NCBI RefSeq assembly: GCF_003438995.1
Contig: NZ_QSUN01000003.1
Coordinates: forward strand, 320,477-384,476
DNA length: 64,000 nucleotides
Reading direction: 5' to 3'
DNA from: Bacteroides sp. OM05-12
Lineage (GTDB): Bacteria; Bacteroidota; Bacteroidia; Bacteroidales; Bacteroidaceae
Shown here: positions 44,538 through 54,278 of the stretch, one piece after another
Layout of the letters: each line of letters begins with the position of its first letter
Numbering within the stretch: position 1 is the first letter of the stretch
Notes under the pieces: model-generated
What the model saw: the letters and a program-made list of their open reading frames with translations, nothing else
Told to the model about the DNA's origin: nothing
The model's database searches: none
Made by a program: the position numbers and the translations under genes

Positions 44538-45956
44538 CTACATGCCTTCTCCCGTAAACACTGTCTTAAACGTATAAAACAGTATTTTAAAGTCTACGGC
44601 TATCGAACGGCTCTCCAAGTATACGATGTCATACTTCAACCGATCCAACATCTTTTCCATCGTATTCGCATACCCGTTTCTTACCGTCGCCCAAGACGTC
44701 AGTCCCGGTTTCACATTATATATCAAACAATAATAAGGGGCTTCCTTAATAATCTGATCTACAAAGAACTTCCGTTCGGGACGAGGTCCGACTAAAGACA
44801 TTTCCCCTTTCAAGATGTTCCAAAACTGCGGCAATTCATCCAAACGATATTTCCGCATGATCTTTCCGAAAGGAGTGATCCGGTCATCAACCTCCGAAGA
44901 CAAACGGGGCACGCCTCCCTGTTCCGCATCCTCACGCATCGTTCTGAACTTCAATATATAGAAAGGTCTGCCTAAATAGCCTATTCTCTCTTGCCGATAG
45001 AACACTTTACCCGGAGAGTCTTTCTTAATCCTCCAAGCCAAATAAAGGAATAATGGAGAAAGAATAATCAGAGAGAACAAAGCAACCGTAAAGTCGAGCG
45101 TCTGCTTCACATTCTTCTGTCCTTCCGGCATATTGTCACGTGTTATCTCAATCATCGGAGAAGTATAGACGGAAGTCATCTTCACCGCACGGCTCAACAC
45201 GCTGTATTTCCCGGCAAGTATCTTAATCGGAATATTATATTTATACAGGCTCTTCAACAAGCCGAAGAGTTGCTTTTCATCATGTGAGTCAGGTGCTACA
45301 ACTATTTCTTTTATCTTATAATCATGTATCACCCTCTCCACATCACCCCAATTACCCAATACCTTATCGTCACTGACCACGCGAGGCTCTCTGCCCGTAT
45401 CAATGAATCCCACAATCAGACTGCCGATACCGACTGACAATCCGTTCAATTCCTCCTCGAAACCGCAAGCACGCTTGCCCGCACCTATTATTAATGTACG
45501 GAAACCGAATTTGCGACGATGAATCAATCGCATCAGGCTCTGCGTCAACGTAAAGCGAAACGCATAAATCAATGTGAATTGCAGCAGAAACGAGACGATC
45601 AGTAATTTATAGAATATCCGATAGTAAGCCGGATCGTCATTCAGAATCGCCAGAAAGAAAACAAACAACGTCCCGATAACAGCTGAAATGATAGTCACCC
45701 TTAACTCCTGCAAACGGTCACGATGTACCGGATTATTATAATACCCGGAATAGTAATAGATAGCCATCCAAAACAACGGGATCAACACTTGCAACTGTAT
45801 CTCACGCTCCGCCGTCAGATAATGACTGATGCTATGGAATGTCTTATAACCAATCTGACTGTAACGGTAGATATTCAGCAAGAACCATGCGAGATTTGCC
45901 ATTATGAAATCTCCCACAACATACTCCCACCGTAAAGCCCGTTCGTTTATCGTCAT
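44538..45956 (-). CDS. Undecaprenyl-phosphate sugar-1-phosphate transferase
   Basis: The 472-residue polyprenyl-phosphate hexose-1-phosphate transferase (WcaJ/PglC type) has about four to five N-terminal membrane helices, a CoA-binding-like middle domain (LIIGAGKRACGFEEEL, then VVAPDSHDEKQ) and the C-terminal catalytic domain with FYRQERIGYLGRPFYILKF, DELPQFWNILKGEMSLVGP and RPERKFF. It starts surface polysaccharide units by loading a sugar phosphate on the lipid carrier, often glucose-1-phosphate. No polysaccharide gene cluster is adjacent, so its product may serve a separate locus. Confidence 0.88.
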   Translation of the reverse strand: MTINERALRWEYVVGDFIMANLAWFLLNIYRYSQIGYKTFHSISHYLTAEREIQLQVLIPLFWMAIYYYSGYYNNPVHRDRLQELRVTIISAVIGTLFVFFLAILNDDPAYYRIFYKLLIVSFLLQFTLIYAFRFTLTQSLMRLIHRRKFGFRTLIIGAGKRACGFEEELNGLSVGIGSLIVGFIDTGREPRVVSDDKVLGNWGDVERVIHDYKIKEIVVAPDSHDEKQLFGLLKSLYKYNIPIKILAGKYSVLSRAVKMTSVYTSPMIEITRDNMPEGQKNVKQTLDFTVALFSLIILSPLFLYLAWRIKKDSPGKVFYRQERIGYLGRPFYILKFRTMREDAEQGGVPRLSSEVDDRITPFGKIMRKYRLDELPQFWNILKGEMSLVGPRPERKFFVDQIIKEAPYYCLIYNVKPGLTSWATVRNGYANTMEKMLDRLKYDIVYLESRSIAVDFKILFYTFKTVFTGEGM

Positions 45957-45967
45957 TCTCAGTCCTC

Positions 45968-46531
45968 TTATTCTCTAATAACTTTTACCACACCGCCTAC
46001 GCCCAGCTTAATGATACCGGACGGTTTGGGACGACTCATATCATCCTGACGATATTCCACAATATAGTCCACCAACGATTTAATTTCTTCACTTATCTCT
46101 GTGAAATTGGCAGGCGAAGGCTGTCCGCTGATATTGGCGGAAGTAGAAACAATAGCCTTGCGGAAACGAAAACAAAGCTGTTTTGAAAACTCTTCGTTGG
46201 TAATGCGGATTCCCACGCTACCGTCTTCGGCTATCAAATTCGGAGCAAGATTGCGTGCACCATCATAAATGATAGTGAGGGGTTTGTCGGCAACTTCCAG
46301 TAAGTCCCATGCAACAGACGGCACATCTTTCACATAAAAATCGACTTTAACCTGCGAATCGACCAAAACAAGCATTGCCTTGCTATCTGCACGTTGCTTA
46401 ATTTCATAGATTCTTTTCACAGCTTCTGCGTTTGTCGCGTCACATCCCAATCCCCAAATTGTATCGGTAGGGTATAGTATCACCCCACCCTCGCTCATCA
46501 CCTGACAAGCTTTCTTAATGTCTTCGTTCAT
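45968..46531 (-). CDS. Sua5/YciO/YrdC-family L-threonylcarbamoyl-AMP synthase
   Basis: The 187-residue protein makes the activated threonylcarbamoyl group for t6A37 of tRNAs. Family motifs are seen: GGVILYPTDTIWGLGCDAT and STSANISGQPSP. A full promoter (-33 TTTG 46582-46585, -7 TACATTTG 46555-46562 on the minus strand, 19 bp apart) lies inside the longer open frame to 46681, which rules that extension out; start ATG 46531 or 46537. It heads an operon with the sugar transferase, ClC and fmt genes. MtaB at 21300-22634 acts on the same modified base. Confidence 0.9.
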   Translation of the reverse strand: MNEDIKKACQVMSEGGVILYPTDTIWGLGCDATNAEAVKRIYEIKQRADSKAMLVLVDSQVKVDFYVKDVPSVAWDLLEVADKPLTIIYDGARNLAPNLIAEDGSVGIRITNEEFSKQLCFRFRKAIVSTSANISGQPSPANFTEISEEIKSLVDYIVEYRQDDMSRPKPSGIIKLGVGGVVKVIRE

Positions 46532-46554
46532 GTCCATTACATTTTTTGCCGACG

Positions 46555-46585
46555 CAAATGTACATAATACATTTAGGTAATCAAA
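46555..46585 (-). promoter_or_regulatory. Promoter of the Sua5-fmt operon
   Basis: On the minus strand TTTG (46582-46585) and TACATTTG (46555-46562) are 19 bp apart, an exact match to the Bacteroidetes pattern. Confidence 0.75.
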
Positions 46586-46676
46586 ATATTTGCCCCACAC
46601 AATTAATGAAAACTGTTTGGGAAACAAGCTCATGGGTAATGACTGATTAGTAAATACGACAGCACAAACTACTTGT

Positions 46677-46758
46677 CTCACAATAGGTGAAACAACTAAT
46701 GCACCTAATGTGAGCTAACTATTCCACAATAGGTGCAACAACTGTCGCACCTGTTGTG
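46677..46758. repeat. Two spaced dyads with 23-bp half-period
   Basis: Half-sites CACAATAGGTG (46679), CACCTAATGTG (46702), CACAATAGGTGC (46725) and CACCTGTTGTG (46748) alternate in orientation with exactly 23 bp between starts. Dyad A pairs 12 of 13 and dyad B 11 of 12. The block lies between the Sua5 promoter and the prfC terminator, and it aligns in register with 32315-32388. Confidence 0.75.
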
Positions 46759-46782
46759 AGACAGATAAACCGGTTAAAGAAA

Positions 46783-46824
46783 ACAGCTTATACACACCTG
46801 CAAGCAGGTTAGTGTATAAGCTGT
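46783..46824 (-). terminator. Terminator of the LysE-rfbD-prfC operon
   Basis: The exact arms ACAGCTTATACAC (46783-46795) and GTGTATAAGCTGT (46812-46824) enclose a CCTGC/GCAGG inner stem and are followed by T-rich DNA on the minus strand. Confidence 0.85.
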
Positions 46825-46849
46825 CAAACTTTAATTGGTGGAGATGTAT

Positions 46850-48415
46850 TTAAAACTCCGAAGTAAAATGGAACTTAATATGTTTAAAGTCAGACTGAGC
46901 CATCTGCAAAACATAATTCGAGTCCGCAAGAAAGACATCACGCCCCTCACGGTCTTTCGCCATAAACTGGTATTTACGCTTCTTGAATGCTTCCAACTCG
47001 GCAAGATCATCGCTCTCTATCCAGCAGGCTTTGTAAAGACTGAGAGGTTCCCAACGGCATTGGGCATTGTATTCATTTAAAAGACGGTATTGAATTACTT
47101 CAAACTGCAACTGCCCCACCGTACCAATAATCTTACGTCCATTGAATTGATTCACAAACAACTGTGCCACACCCTCGTCCATCAGCTGATCTATACCTTT
47201 GTTCAGTTGTTTGGTTTTCATCGGGTCGGCATTCTCTATATATTTGAACATTTCCGGTGAGAAACTGGGTAAGCCTTTAAAATGCAGTTCCTCTCCTTCC
47301 GTCAGTGTATCACCGATTTTAAAGTTACCGGTATCCGGCAAGCCAATGATATCACCCGGATAAGCCTCGTCGATGGTACTCTTTTTCTGTGCCATGAACT
47401 GTGTAGGCGAAGAGAAACGCATGACTTTGCCATGACGTATATGTTTATAAGGAGCATTACGAACAAACTTACCGGAACAAACTTTGCAGAAAGCGACGCA
47501 AGAACGGTGATTCGGGTCAATGTTGGCCGTTATCTTAAAGATAAACCCGGTAAATTTATTTTCTTCCGGCTTCACCAAACGTTCTTCCGACTGCACCGGA
47601 CGAGGGCTCGGAGCTATCTCCACAAAGCAATCCAACAACTCTTTCACTCCAAAGTTATTCAAAGCCGAGCCAAAGAACACAGGGGCAAGATCACCTTTCA
47701 AGTATTCCTGAACGTCAAAATCAGGATAAACTCCATCCACCAGCTCCAGATCCACACGCAGCTTTTCAGCTTCCGAGTCGCCAATGTTCTTCTCCAAATC
47801 AGTGCTGTCCAAATCTATCTCAATCTTCTCTGTCACTACCTGTTTGCTAGGGGTATAAAGATCGAGTTTCTTTTCATATATATTATAAACACCTTTAAAG
47901 CGCACTCCCTGACCGATAGGCCAGCTTAAAGGACGAACGGCTATCTGCAATTCCGTCTCTATCTCATCCAGCAGATCAAAGGCATCACGTCCTTCACGGT
48001 CCATCTTATTGATAAAGACAATGACAGGCGTCTTACGCATCCGACACACTTCCATCAAACGGCGTGTCTGTGTTTCCACACCCTTCGCACCGTCCACAAC
48101 AATAATTACACTATCCACAGCAGTCAACGTACGGAAAGTATCTTCCGCAAAATCCTGGTGACCGGGAGTATCCAAGATGTTTACTTTGTAATCATTGTAA
48201 TCAAACTCCATCACGGAGGTAGTTACCGAAATACCACGTTGCTTTTCGATCTCCATCCAGTCGGATGTCGCGGTCTTCTTTATCTTATTGGACTTTACGG
48301 CACCGGCAACTTGAATCTGACCTCCGAAGAGCAAAAGTTTCTCGGTTAATGTTGTTTTACCCGCATCCGGGTGTGAAATAATCGCAAAAGTACGTCGTCT
48401 CTGTATCTCGTTCAT
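46850..48415 (-). CDS. prfC: Peptide chain release factor 3
   Basis: The 521-residue GTPase recycles RF1 and RF2 after termination. All GTPase motifs are canonical: [29 protein letters not shown] and NKMDREG. Domain III at the C-terminus is complete ([20 protein letters not shown]). It gives an internal contrast with the altered EF-G2-like protein. It is the last gene of the LysE, DUF4924, rfbD, prfC unit, starting 7 nt after rfbD. Confidence 0.96.
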   Translation of the reverse strand: MNEIQRRRTFAIISHPDAGKTTLTEKLLLFGGQIQVAGAVKSNKIKKTATSDWMEIEKQRGISVTTSVMEFDYNDYKVNILDTPGHQDFAEDTFRTLTAVDSVIIVVDGAKGVETQTRRLMEVCRMRKTPVIVFINKMDREGRDAFDLLDEIETELQIAVRPLSWPIGQGVRFKGVYNIYEKKLDLYTPSKQVVTEKIEIDLDSTDLEKNIGDSEAEKLRVDLELVDGVYPDFDVQEYLKGDLAPVFFGSALNNFGVKELLDCFVEIAPSPRPVQSEERLVKPEENKFTGFIFKITANIDPNHRSCVAFCKVCSGKFVRNAPYKHIRHGKVMRFSSPTQFMAQKKSTIDEAYPGDIIGLPDTGNFKIGDTLTEGEELHFKGLPSFSPEMFKYIENADPMKTKQLNKGIDQLMDEGVAQLFVNQFNGRKIIGTVGQLQFEVIQYRLLNEYNAQCRWEPLSLYKACWIESDDLAELEAFKKRKYQFMAKDREGRDVFLADSNYVLQMAQSDFKHIKFHFTSEF

Positions 48416-48422
48416 AAATTAA

Positions 48423-49277
48423 TTAATTATTCATTGCTTTGATGCATTCCTTCAGGCTCTCTTCCCAATGAGGAATAACAATACCAAAAGTTTCTTTTAT
48501 CTTTGTTTTATCCAATACCGAATAATGAGGACGGGGAGCTTTTGCCGGAAAGTCTTCGGAATGTAACGGTTTTACATCACAGGAGATACCGGACAGGCGA
48601 TGGATAGCCTTTGTGAAATCATACCATGAACACACTCCTTCATCACTAAAATGGTAAACGCCACGCACGATACCTTTATTTATTATAGCATAGATAGCAC
48701 GAGCCAAATCACGGGCATAGGTCGGCGTACCAACCTGATCAAAAACGACGCCAAGCGTATCACGTTCCTGCCCCAGACGTATCATAGTCTTCACAAAATT
48801 ATTACCGAATATGGAATAAAGCCATGCGGTACGGATAATAACACTGTTGTGGCAATGTTCCAACACATTCTGTTCTCCTGCCAACTTTGTCGTACCATAC
48901 ACAGATGCCGGGCATGTCGGTTCTTCTTCTTTATAAGGAATATGGTTTGTACCATCAAACACATAATCCGTCGAAACTTGTATGATGGAAGCATTACGGC
49001 TTTGCGCAGCTTTCGCCAGATACCCTGGAGCCACACGGTTCAGCTTATCACACAGTTCTTTATTATCTTCAGCTTTGTCTACCGCCGTATAAGCGGCACA
49101 ATTTACAATCACATCTATCTGATGCTCTGTTACATAATTTAAAACAGCTTGTTCGTCGCATATATCAAGTGTATCTACATCCGTAAAAAAATAAGTGTAT
49201 TGCTCATACTCATGGGCTAACACTTGCATTTCATTACCTAACTGACCGTTTGCACCGGTCACTAATATATTCTTCAT
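48423..49277 (-). CDS. rfbD: dTDP-4-dehydrorhamnose reductase
   Basis: The 284-residue short-chain reductase makes dTDP-L-rhamnose in the last step of that pathway. It has the NAD(P) motif LVTGANGQLG, VNCAAYTAVDKAE, STDYVFDG and the catalytic Tyr-x-x-x-Lys in VYGTTKLAGE. The genes rfbA, rfbB and rfbC are not adjacent. It lies 4 nt after the DUF4924 gene. Confidence 0.93.
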   Translation of the reverse strand: MKNILVTGANGQLGNEMQVLAHEYEQYTYFFTDVDTLDICDEQAVLNYVTEHQIDVIVNCAAYTAVDKAEDNKELCDKLNRVAPGYLAKAAQSRNASIIQVSTDYVFDGTNHIPYKEEEPTCPASVYGTTKLAGEQNVLEHCHNSVIIRTAWLYSIFGNNFVKTMIRLGQERDTLGVVFDQVGTPTYARDLARAIYAIINKGIVRGVYHFSDEGVCSWYDFTKAIHRLSGISCDVKPLHSEDFPAKAPRPHYSVLDKTKIKETFGIVIPHWEESLKECIKAMNN

Positions 49278-49281
49278 GACT

Positions 49282-49830
49282 TCAATCGTCTAATTTTAAT
49301 TCTCCTTTTTTATCTTTATCATAATAATTTGCCAGCAAAGACAGAAAGCTACTAATCTCTTTTATAGCTTTTTCCGTATCAGCGCTTACTTCTTTCTTCT
49401 GAAGTTTTAACAGCATAACGCCATAAAGAGCCTCAAAACAAGTTTCCAGTTCAGGTTCGTCCTTCTTGCCTGATTTATTCCTCAATTCCACAATGAAAGG
49501 AAGTGCCTTAAAATACGCCGCACCATAAAACGGGAACTTCGGAGAACGGAGTAAATCCAAATGCAAGTCGGTCAACAACAGGATTATATTCTTATTTATC
49601 TGCAAATGACCTTTTTCCACCACTCCTTCTTCTCTCATCATTGCAATCAAATCCTCATACCAACGTGCCAGTTTCTCTTTTTCATCTTCACCAATCTGAT
49701 ATTGAGAAATAATGGTCGACTTAATCTTCTCAATATCACAATCATTAGCACGGATAAGATCTTCCACCTGCCACATATAAATGAGGTATTCCGCAATATT
49801 TCTTTCTTTTAATTGTTGAGCTATAAACAT
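49282..49830 (-). CDS. DUF4924-family protein
   Basis: The 182-residue, mostly helical and charged cytoplasmic protein starts with IAQQLKERNIAEYLIYMWQV, which I recall as the DUF4924 pattern of Bacteroidetes. No catalytic motif is evident. It is conserved between a LysE-type exporter and rfbD, with gaps of 4 nt on both sides, so it is probably translated with them. Function unknown. Confidence 0.75.
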   Translation of the reverse strand: MFIAQQLKERNIAEYLIYMWQVEDLIRANDCDIEKIKSTIISQYQIGEDEKEKLARWYEDLIAMMREEGVVEKGHLQINKNIILLLTDLHLDLLRSPKFPFYGAAYFKALPFIVELRNKSGKKDEPELETCFEALYGVMLLKLQKKEVSADTEKAIKEISSFLSLLANYYDKDKKGELKLDD

Positions 49831-49834
49831 GATA

Positions 49835-50494
49835 TTAATAAATAGAGGCTCCTGAAACCGTTAATATAAATCCCACAACCGAGATTACCATAACAACAAT
49901 ACCAATGATACGGTTTATCATCCAAATACCTCGAAGATTAAAACGATTACGCACTTTATTGACAACGTATGTCGTACCAAACCACCATGTAAAGGCTCCT
50001 AAAGCTATTGCCACATATCCTACTACTTGCTCATAGATATGAATGCCGGGAAGAACAAAAGCAAAGCGAGCAAAAAGTCCGATGAAAAGAAAGATAATCA
50101 GAGGGTTGGATAGTGTAACAAAGAATGCAGTGATAAAATTATGCAGATAGGTACCTTTATTTTGCGAAACGGGTCGTAACGACTGCACAGGATTGCTTCT
50201 AAACGTATAGATACCAAAACCAAGCAACATCACACTTCCCAACAGCTGTAAATACATTTGATTCGCAGCTATAAAATCAAACATAAAACTCATGCCATAT
50301 CCCGTTAACAGGGCATAAGCTATATCACTTAAAGAAGCTCCCAGTCCGGTTACAAAGCCATACCAACGTCCTTTATTCAATGTACGCTGGATGCAAAGCA
50401 CTCCTACCGGCCCTAACGGCGCGGAAACGACCACTCCGATGATAAAGCCTTTCACTAATAGGTCTAAAACAGTTACTTGCTCAATCAAATTCAT
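49835..50494 (-). CDS. LysE-family exporter
   Basis: The 219-residue membrane protein has six predicted helices and the LysE/RhtB N-terminal motif (FIIGVVVSAPLGPVGVLCIQ). LysE proteins export amino acids or related small molecules; the substrate is unknown. It is the first gene of the four-gene unit that ends with prfC. Confidence 0.85.
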   Translation of the reverse strand: MNLIEQVTVLDLLVKGFIIGVVVSAPLGPVGVLCIQRTLNKGRWYGFVTGLGASLSDIAYALLTGYGMSFMFDFIAANQMYLQLLGSVMLLGFGIYTFRSNPVQSLRPVSQNKGTYLHNFITAFFVTLSNPLIIFLFIGLFARFAFVLPGIHIYEQVVGYVAIALGAFTWWFGTTYVVNKVRNRFNLRGIWMINRIIGIVVMVISVVGFILTVSGASIY

Positions 50495-50675
50495 AATGCA
50501 AAGATGGTACTTTTTTATGAATTTAAGAACATTCTGTTCACGTTTTTTGCAATCACTCCTCGTGCTTTATCTTTTTTTGCAAACAAAACGCCAATATTTC
50601 ACATAAATAAAAAAGAAGATACAGAATACTACGAAACCAAATATAAAACTATTGATCTGATTAATCATTAAACAA

Positions 50676-50707
50676 AAGCGGATGTATCAAAAGTGACACA
50701 TCCGCTT
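50676..50707 (-). terminator. Terminator of the DUF5723 operon
   Basis: The arms AAGCGGATGT (50676-50685) and ACATCCGCTT (50698-50707) pair; the hairpin begins 25 nt after the DUF5723 stop. Confidence 0.75.
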
Positions 50708-50731
50708 ATATACATTAACTAATAATCTATC

Positions 50732-52177
50732 TTATTTCTTTGCACAACACTTCGGACCATTTCCAAAAGTAACATTAAATCCTAAACTTACATTTGCATT
50801 CAAATTATTAATAGGAATGAATTGAGGATTTACCTTGAATATCATATGGTCAGACCCAATAAAGAAGTTAAATCCTTTAGGGTGGAAGTTTAATACCCAC
50901 CCGAATGATGAGCCATAAGTAGATATCCCATAGTTTACCGATGCATCAAACCATTTAATCGGTGCTACATTAGCGTAGAAACGTCCTTCGGTCCAAGTGA
51001 ACGGTTTGTTAAAATGAGTAGACGACAAAAAGCCAAAAGACAAATTCTTATAATAAGGTAATATATACTCACCACCGATATTCAATGTAGCATTAAGGGC
51101 TGTGGTGCGCTTATAAGTTCCTTTATCATAAAATTGTACCATTTTCTCAAGATCATCGGATAGATCATCCAGTTGGTCATCTAAAGATTTGGAACCATCA
51201 TCTATACCATCATCCTTTACCTGAATATTATTAAAGCCCTCAAATTTAAAAGGAACTTTACCATCATTAATACCTCCAACCGTATGATTCCATGATATAA
51301 AACCAAGATCCAGCACCGCTGCCGAAAGTGTTAACCCTTCTACAAAATCGTCCATTTTATAAGTAGCACCTAAATCAACAGCCATACCAAAACCTCCAAG
51401 TCCAGGACCATTTACATCAAAATCATCAATTTTATGGCGTGTTTCTCCGTTTACATCTGTCGCCTTTGTACCTAAAGTTGCTCCTTTCAAAGACAGATCA
51501 CCTTCACCTTCCATCTGAATCATCCATTCTTTATCAGACAAAGTTATATCAGCTTTACTAAGATAAACATTAGCATTAGCTCCTCCAAACAAGAACTTCA
51601 ATTTACCACCAACCGTCAACTTATCATCAATTTCACGAGAATGTCCCAAAGCCATTTCAACATAAGCATTGGCACGAACAGTCATATCTTTAAGATGATA
51701 TTCCGTAACCTCCGAAGCTGTCTGACCATTTTTCAGAAAGGCAAACAAATCATATGGTAAATTATTATTTTCATTAACACGCAGATTGAGCCCAAAAGTA
51801 TTAAATCCTCCCCATTTATGGAAACCAAAAGAAATAATCGGCATACTCAAATTCATATTAATCGTGTTCTGTTTATGCAAACTCCCTAAAAACTGCTTAG
51901 AATCAACACTTGGATGCATAAATGTTGTTGCACTATACGGAGGATTATTATATTTAAAAATAAAATTAGATAAACCAACATTACTTTGTGCGCCTATATT
52001 TATCTGACCAAAAATAGGAATAGCTACATAATTCCGCTCTCCCATAAAAGCCGGATTCATTTCATGACGGTAAACAAACCCGTCAAGAAAATAAGCAGAA
52101 CGTAAACCTTGCGCAAAAACATTCAGAGACGACACAGCCAAGCAAGCTGCTAATATATACTTAATTGTACGTTTCAT
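50732..52177 (-). CDS. DUF5723-type outer-membrane beta-barrel protein
   Basis: The 481-residue protein has a signal peptide ending near residue 22 (SSLNVFAQ) and a mature part of alternating amphipathic beta strands with many Gly, Asn and aromatic residues, ending in VSLGFNVTFG. It fits the DUF5723 barrel group of Bacteroidetes; transport cargo is unknown. A lysine- and cysteine-rich tail (CCAKK) ends the chain, which is unusual for a barrel whose last strand normally ends in an aromatic residue. It starts 25 nt after a large lipoprotein gene, so they form a pair. Confidence 0.72.
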   Translation of the reverse strand: MKRTIKYILAACLAVSSLNVFAQGLRSAYFLDGFVYRHEMNPAFMGERNYVAIPIFGQINIGAQSNVGLSNFIFKYNNPPYSATTFMHPSVDSKQFLGSLHKQNTINMNLSMPIISFGFHKWGGFNTFGLNLRVNENNNLPYDLFAFLKNGQTASEVTEYHLKDMTVRANAYVEMALGHSREIDDKLTVGGKLKFLFGGANANVYLSKADITLSDKEWMIQMEGEGDLSLKGATLGTKATDVNGETRHKIDDFDVNGPGLGGFGMAVDLGATYKMDDFVEGLTLSAAVLDLGFISWNHTVGGINDGKVPFKFEGFNNIQVKDDGIDDGSKSLDDQLDDLSDDLEKMVQFYDKGTYKRTTALNATLNIGGEYILPYYKNLSFGFLSSTHFNKPFTWTEGRFYANVAPIKWFDASVNYGISTYGSSFGWVLNFHPKGFNFFIGSDHMIFKVNPQFIPINNLNANVSLGFNVTFGNGPKCCAKK

Positions 52178-52202
52178 TATCGTATTATTATTTAGTGTAT
52201 GA

Positions 52203-54059
52203 TTAATTCAAATTAAGTTTTACTCCTCCCGGCACTTTAATGCGGATATTATCCAACTTGAGTGTTTGTTTTTCATTCAACCACACATCCTGATAATTCT
52301 CATCTTTATTTGTTGCATTTATCTTCAACAACAATCCATCGAGTTTCTTCATTTCGCCTTCCTTTGCCGTCAATTTAATCGTAAGTGGGGTCACAACCTC
52401 TCCTCCTTCAGTATCTTTTATTCCGTGCCCCGGTCTTATAAGGTCTGAAACTTCAGCCACTATACCTTCAATCTCTTCAGAATTTACATCAATAGCTATT
52501 GCTGATAATTCCAGATTCAAAGGTATCTTATTTATTGCATTCATTTCAACGTTCACAACTTTCACTTCAATTCCATTATCTACTATATCCGAGTTCCAAT
52601 CATTTATTGTATCTCTATAAACAATATCCAGATTTTCACCGAACTTAAGCGGAGCATCAACAAAATAATCTGTAGAAACATGGTATGTTTCTCCCAAATC
52701 AATATCATATTCTTTTTGAAGAGCCTTTGCCACAATATTTTCAAGAGAAATATTATCCGGGATCTTTTCTATCAGATCATTCAAATTTTCAACTCGCACA
52801 TCTGTTCCACCTTCTGGTGCTCCAGTTCCTAACCTAGACAAACATATTTGAGATGTAGTATTTGCACGAACTAAAATCGGATCAGTTCTATGATTCGTAT
52901 CTCCTTCAGGTCCTGCTCCAATATAGACCACTGTAGAATTTGCACCTCTATAAGAAACAAGGTCACCATAAATATTAACATCAACAGGAGCTGTATTGGT
53001 AATTGTCAACAAGATTGAAGGATTGGTTATATCCATTATCACGTCTTCATCTTGCAGAAAATCCGGAAGATTATCAAATGAGACAGGTTCCATACTAACT
53101 TCTATATTGGGATCAACAATACCTTTTACTTTAGAAATTGTAAGTTTCACATCTTTCTGAGGATCACCTAATATTACTTTCGTATTCAAATTTAAAGAGA
53201 TATCAGTTGTAGGAGCTATTCCGGCAGGAAAATCGCTTGATAAAATAAATGTTTGACCGTTTACAACTACATCATCTTCTATGAAAAGTCCATTATATTC
53301 CGCATCCGGATGTAAAACCAATCCCTGCCCCTCCTTCATCTTTTTAAAATAAAAACGGGAAACCTGTAACGGTATCCTTAATTGACCTCCGTTATCCTGA
53401 TCGATACTTGCTGAAGCGAAATACAATTGATTACCTCTCAATTGATAATCCGGTCTATAGTCCGGATCTGATTTATTCAATTGCACACCCAAAAAGTCGG
53501 GAAAGTCAATTGTAAAATCCTGAAGATGAAGAATAGTCACTTCATTTTCCTTATTAAACGAAATAACTACATCAGCCGGCATCATATCATTAGGATCCGT
53601 ATCCGCATAGTTAATATCAACAATATCTTTTGTTACTTCATTATTGGTTACAGTAAAAGTAGAAATCTGATTATCCACCTTATCTTCGGCTTTTTGAGCT
53701 TGATCCAATTCGGCTTTTTTAAATGTCAATTCCGTATCCACATCACTGGATTCAATATCACTTACTTTAACAGGATCAACCTGCACATCCGAATCAGATC
53801 CTGAACCTTTTTTCCGCAAAGCATAATTACCCGATTCATCTGTTTTAATAACATTATCAGGATCATCCTCGTCCAAATCAAAAATCTTTTTCAATGTAAT
53901 TTCCTCTGTGTTACATCCCGGAAGAGAAAGATCTCCTCCTACTTGAATCGTCAAGTCAATGTCTTTACTTAAGTCATAGTCTTTATCCACACAGGAAAAG
54001 AGTAAAAATGACGTAGTGCATAAGCCTAACATGGCAAAGCGTAAATGTTTCTTCCGCAT
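52203..54059 (-). CDS. Large hypothetical lipoprotein
   Basis: The 618-residue protein starts with a lipoprotein signal (LLFSC, Cys at about 23) and is acidic throughout, with many Asp and Glu and predicted beta-sandwich segments. I do not recognise a catalytic domain. The N-terminal region has charged low-complexity stretches (DLDEDDPDN and SGSDSDVQVD). It may form an outer-membrane complex with the DUF5723 barrel encoded next, which is an inference from the shared operon. Confidence 0.7.
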   Translation of the reverse strand: MRKKHLRFAMLGLCTTSFLLFSCVDKDYDLSKDIDLTIQVGGDLSLPGCNTEEITLKKIFDLDEDDPDNVIKTDESGNYALRKKGSGSDSDVQVDPVKVSDIESSDVDTELTFKKAELDQAQKAEDKVDNQISTFTVTNNEVTKDIVDINYADTDPNDMMPADVVISFNKENEVTILHLQDFTIDFPDFLGVQLNKSDPDYRPDYQLRGNQLYFASASIDQDNGGQLRIPLQVSRFYFKKMKEGQGLVLHPDAEYNGLFIEDDVVVNGQTFILSSDFPAGIAPTTDISLNLNTKVILGDPQKDVKLTISKVKGIVDPNIEVSMEPVSFDNLPDFLQDEDVIMDITNPSILLTITNTAPVDVNIYGDLVSYRGANSTVVYIGAGPEGDTNHRTDPILVRANTTSQICLSRLGTGAPEGGTDVRVENLNDLIEKIPDNISLENIVAKALQKEYDIDLGETYHVSTDYFVDAPLKFGENLDIVYRDTINDWNSDIVDNGIEVKVVNVEMNAINKIPLNLELSAIAIDVNSEEIEGIVAEVSDLIRPGHGIKDTEGGEVVTPLTIKLTAKEGEMKKLDGLLLKINATNKDENYQDVWLNEKQTLKLDNIRIKVPGGVKLNLN

Positions 54060-54210
54060 AATTTTCTGTCGTTTTAAAGAGAGCGTTCAATAATTATTAA
54101 TTCTATTTGATTATTTTTGCAAAAATAAACAATGTGTCCGACAAAGCAAATTATATATCGCCTTTTTATTTATTTTCGCTACATTTCTTTCACATAACGA
54201 GCCTTTTATG

Positions 54211-54218
54211 TAACTTTG
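54211..54218 (+). promoter_or_regulatory. Promoter -7 element of purL
   Basis: TAACTTTG matches TAnnTTTG and lies 60 nt upstream of the ATG. A T-rich -33 region is present without an exact TTTG. Confidence 0.55.
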
Positions 54219-54278
54219 CAAAATAAATTCTTATATCTTAAAATAGAATTATAACAAACAACTCATACTTAAAACGAT

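Noticed and set aside
45968-46681. 50-residue N-terminal extension of the Sua5-like protein
   Set aside because: A complete -33/-7 promoter lies inside the extension; the family starts at MNEDIKKA or two residues earlier.
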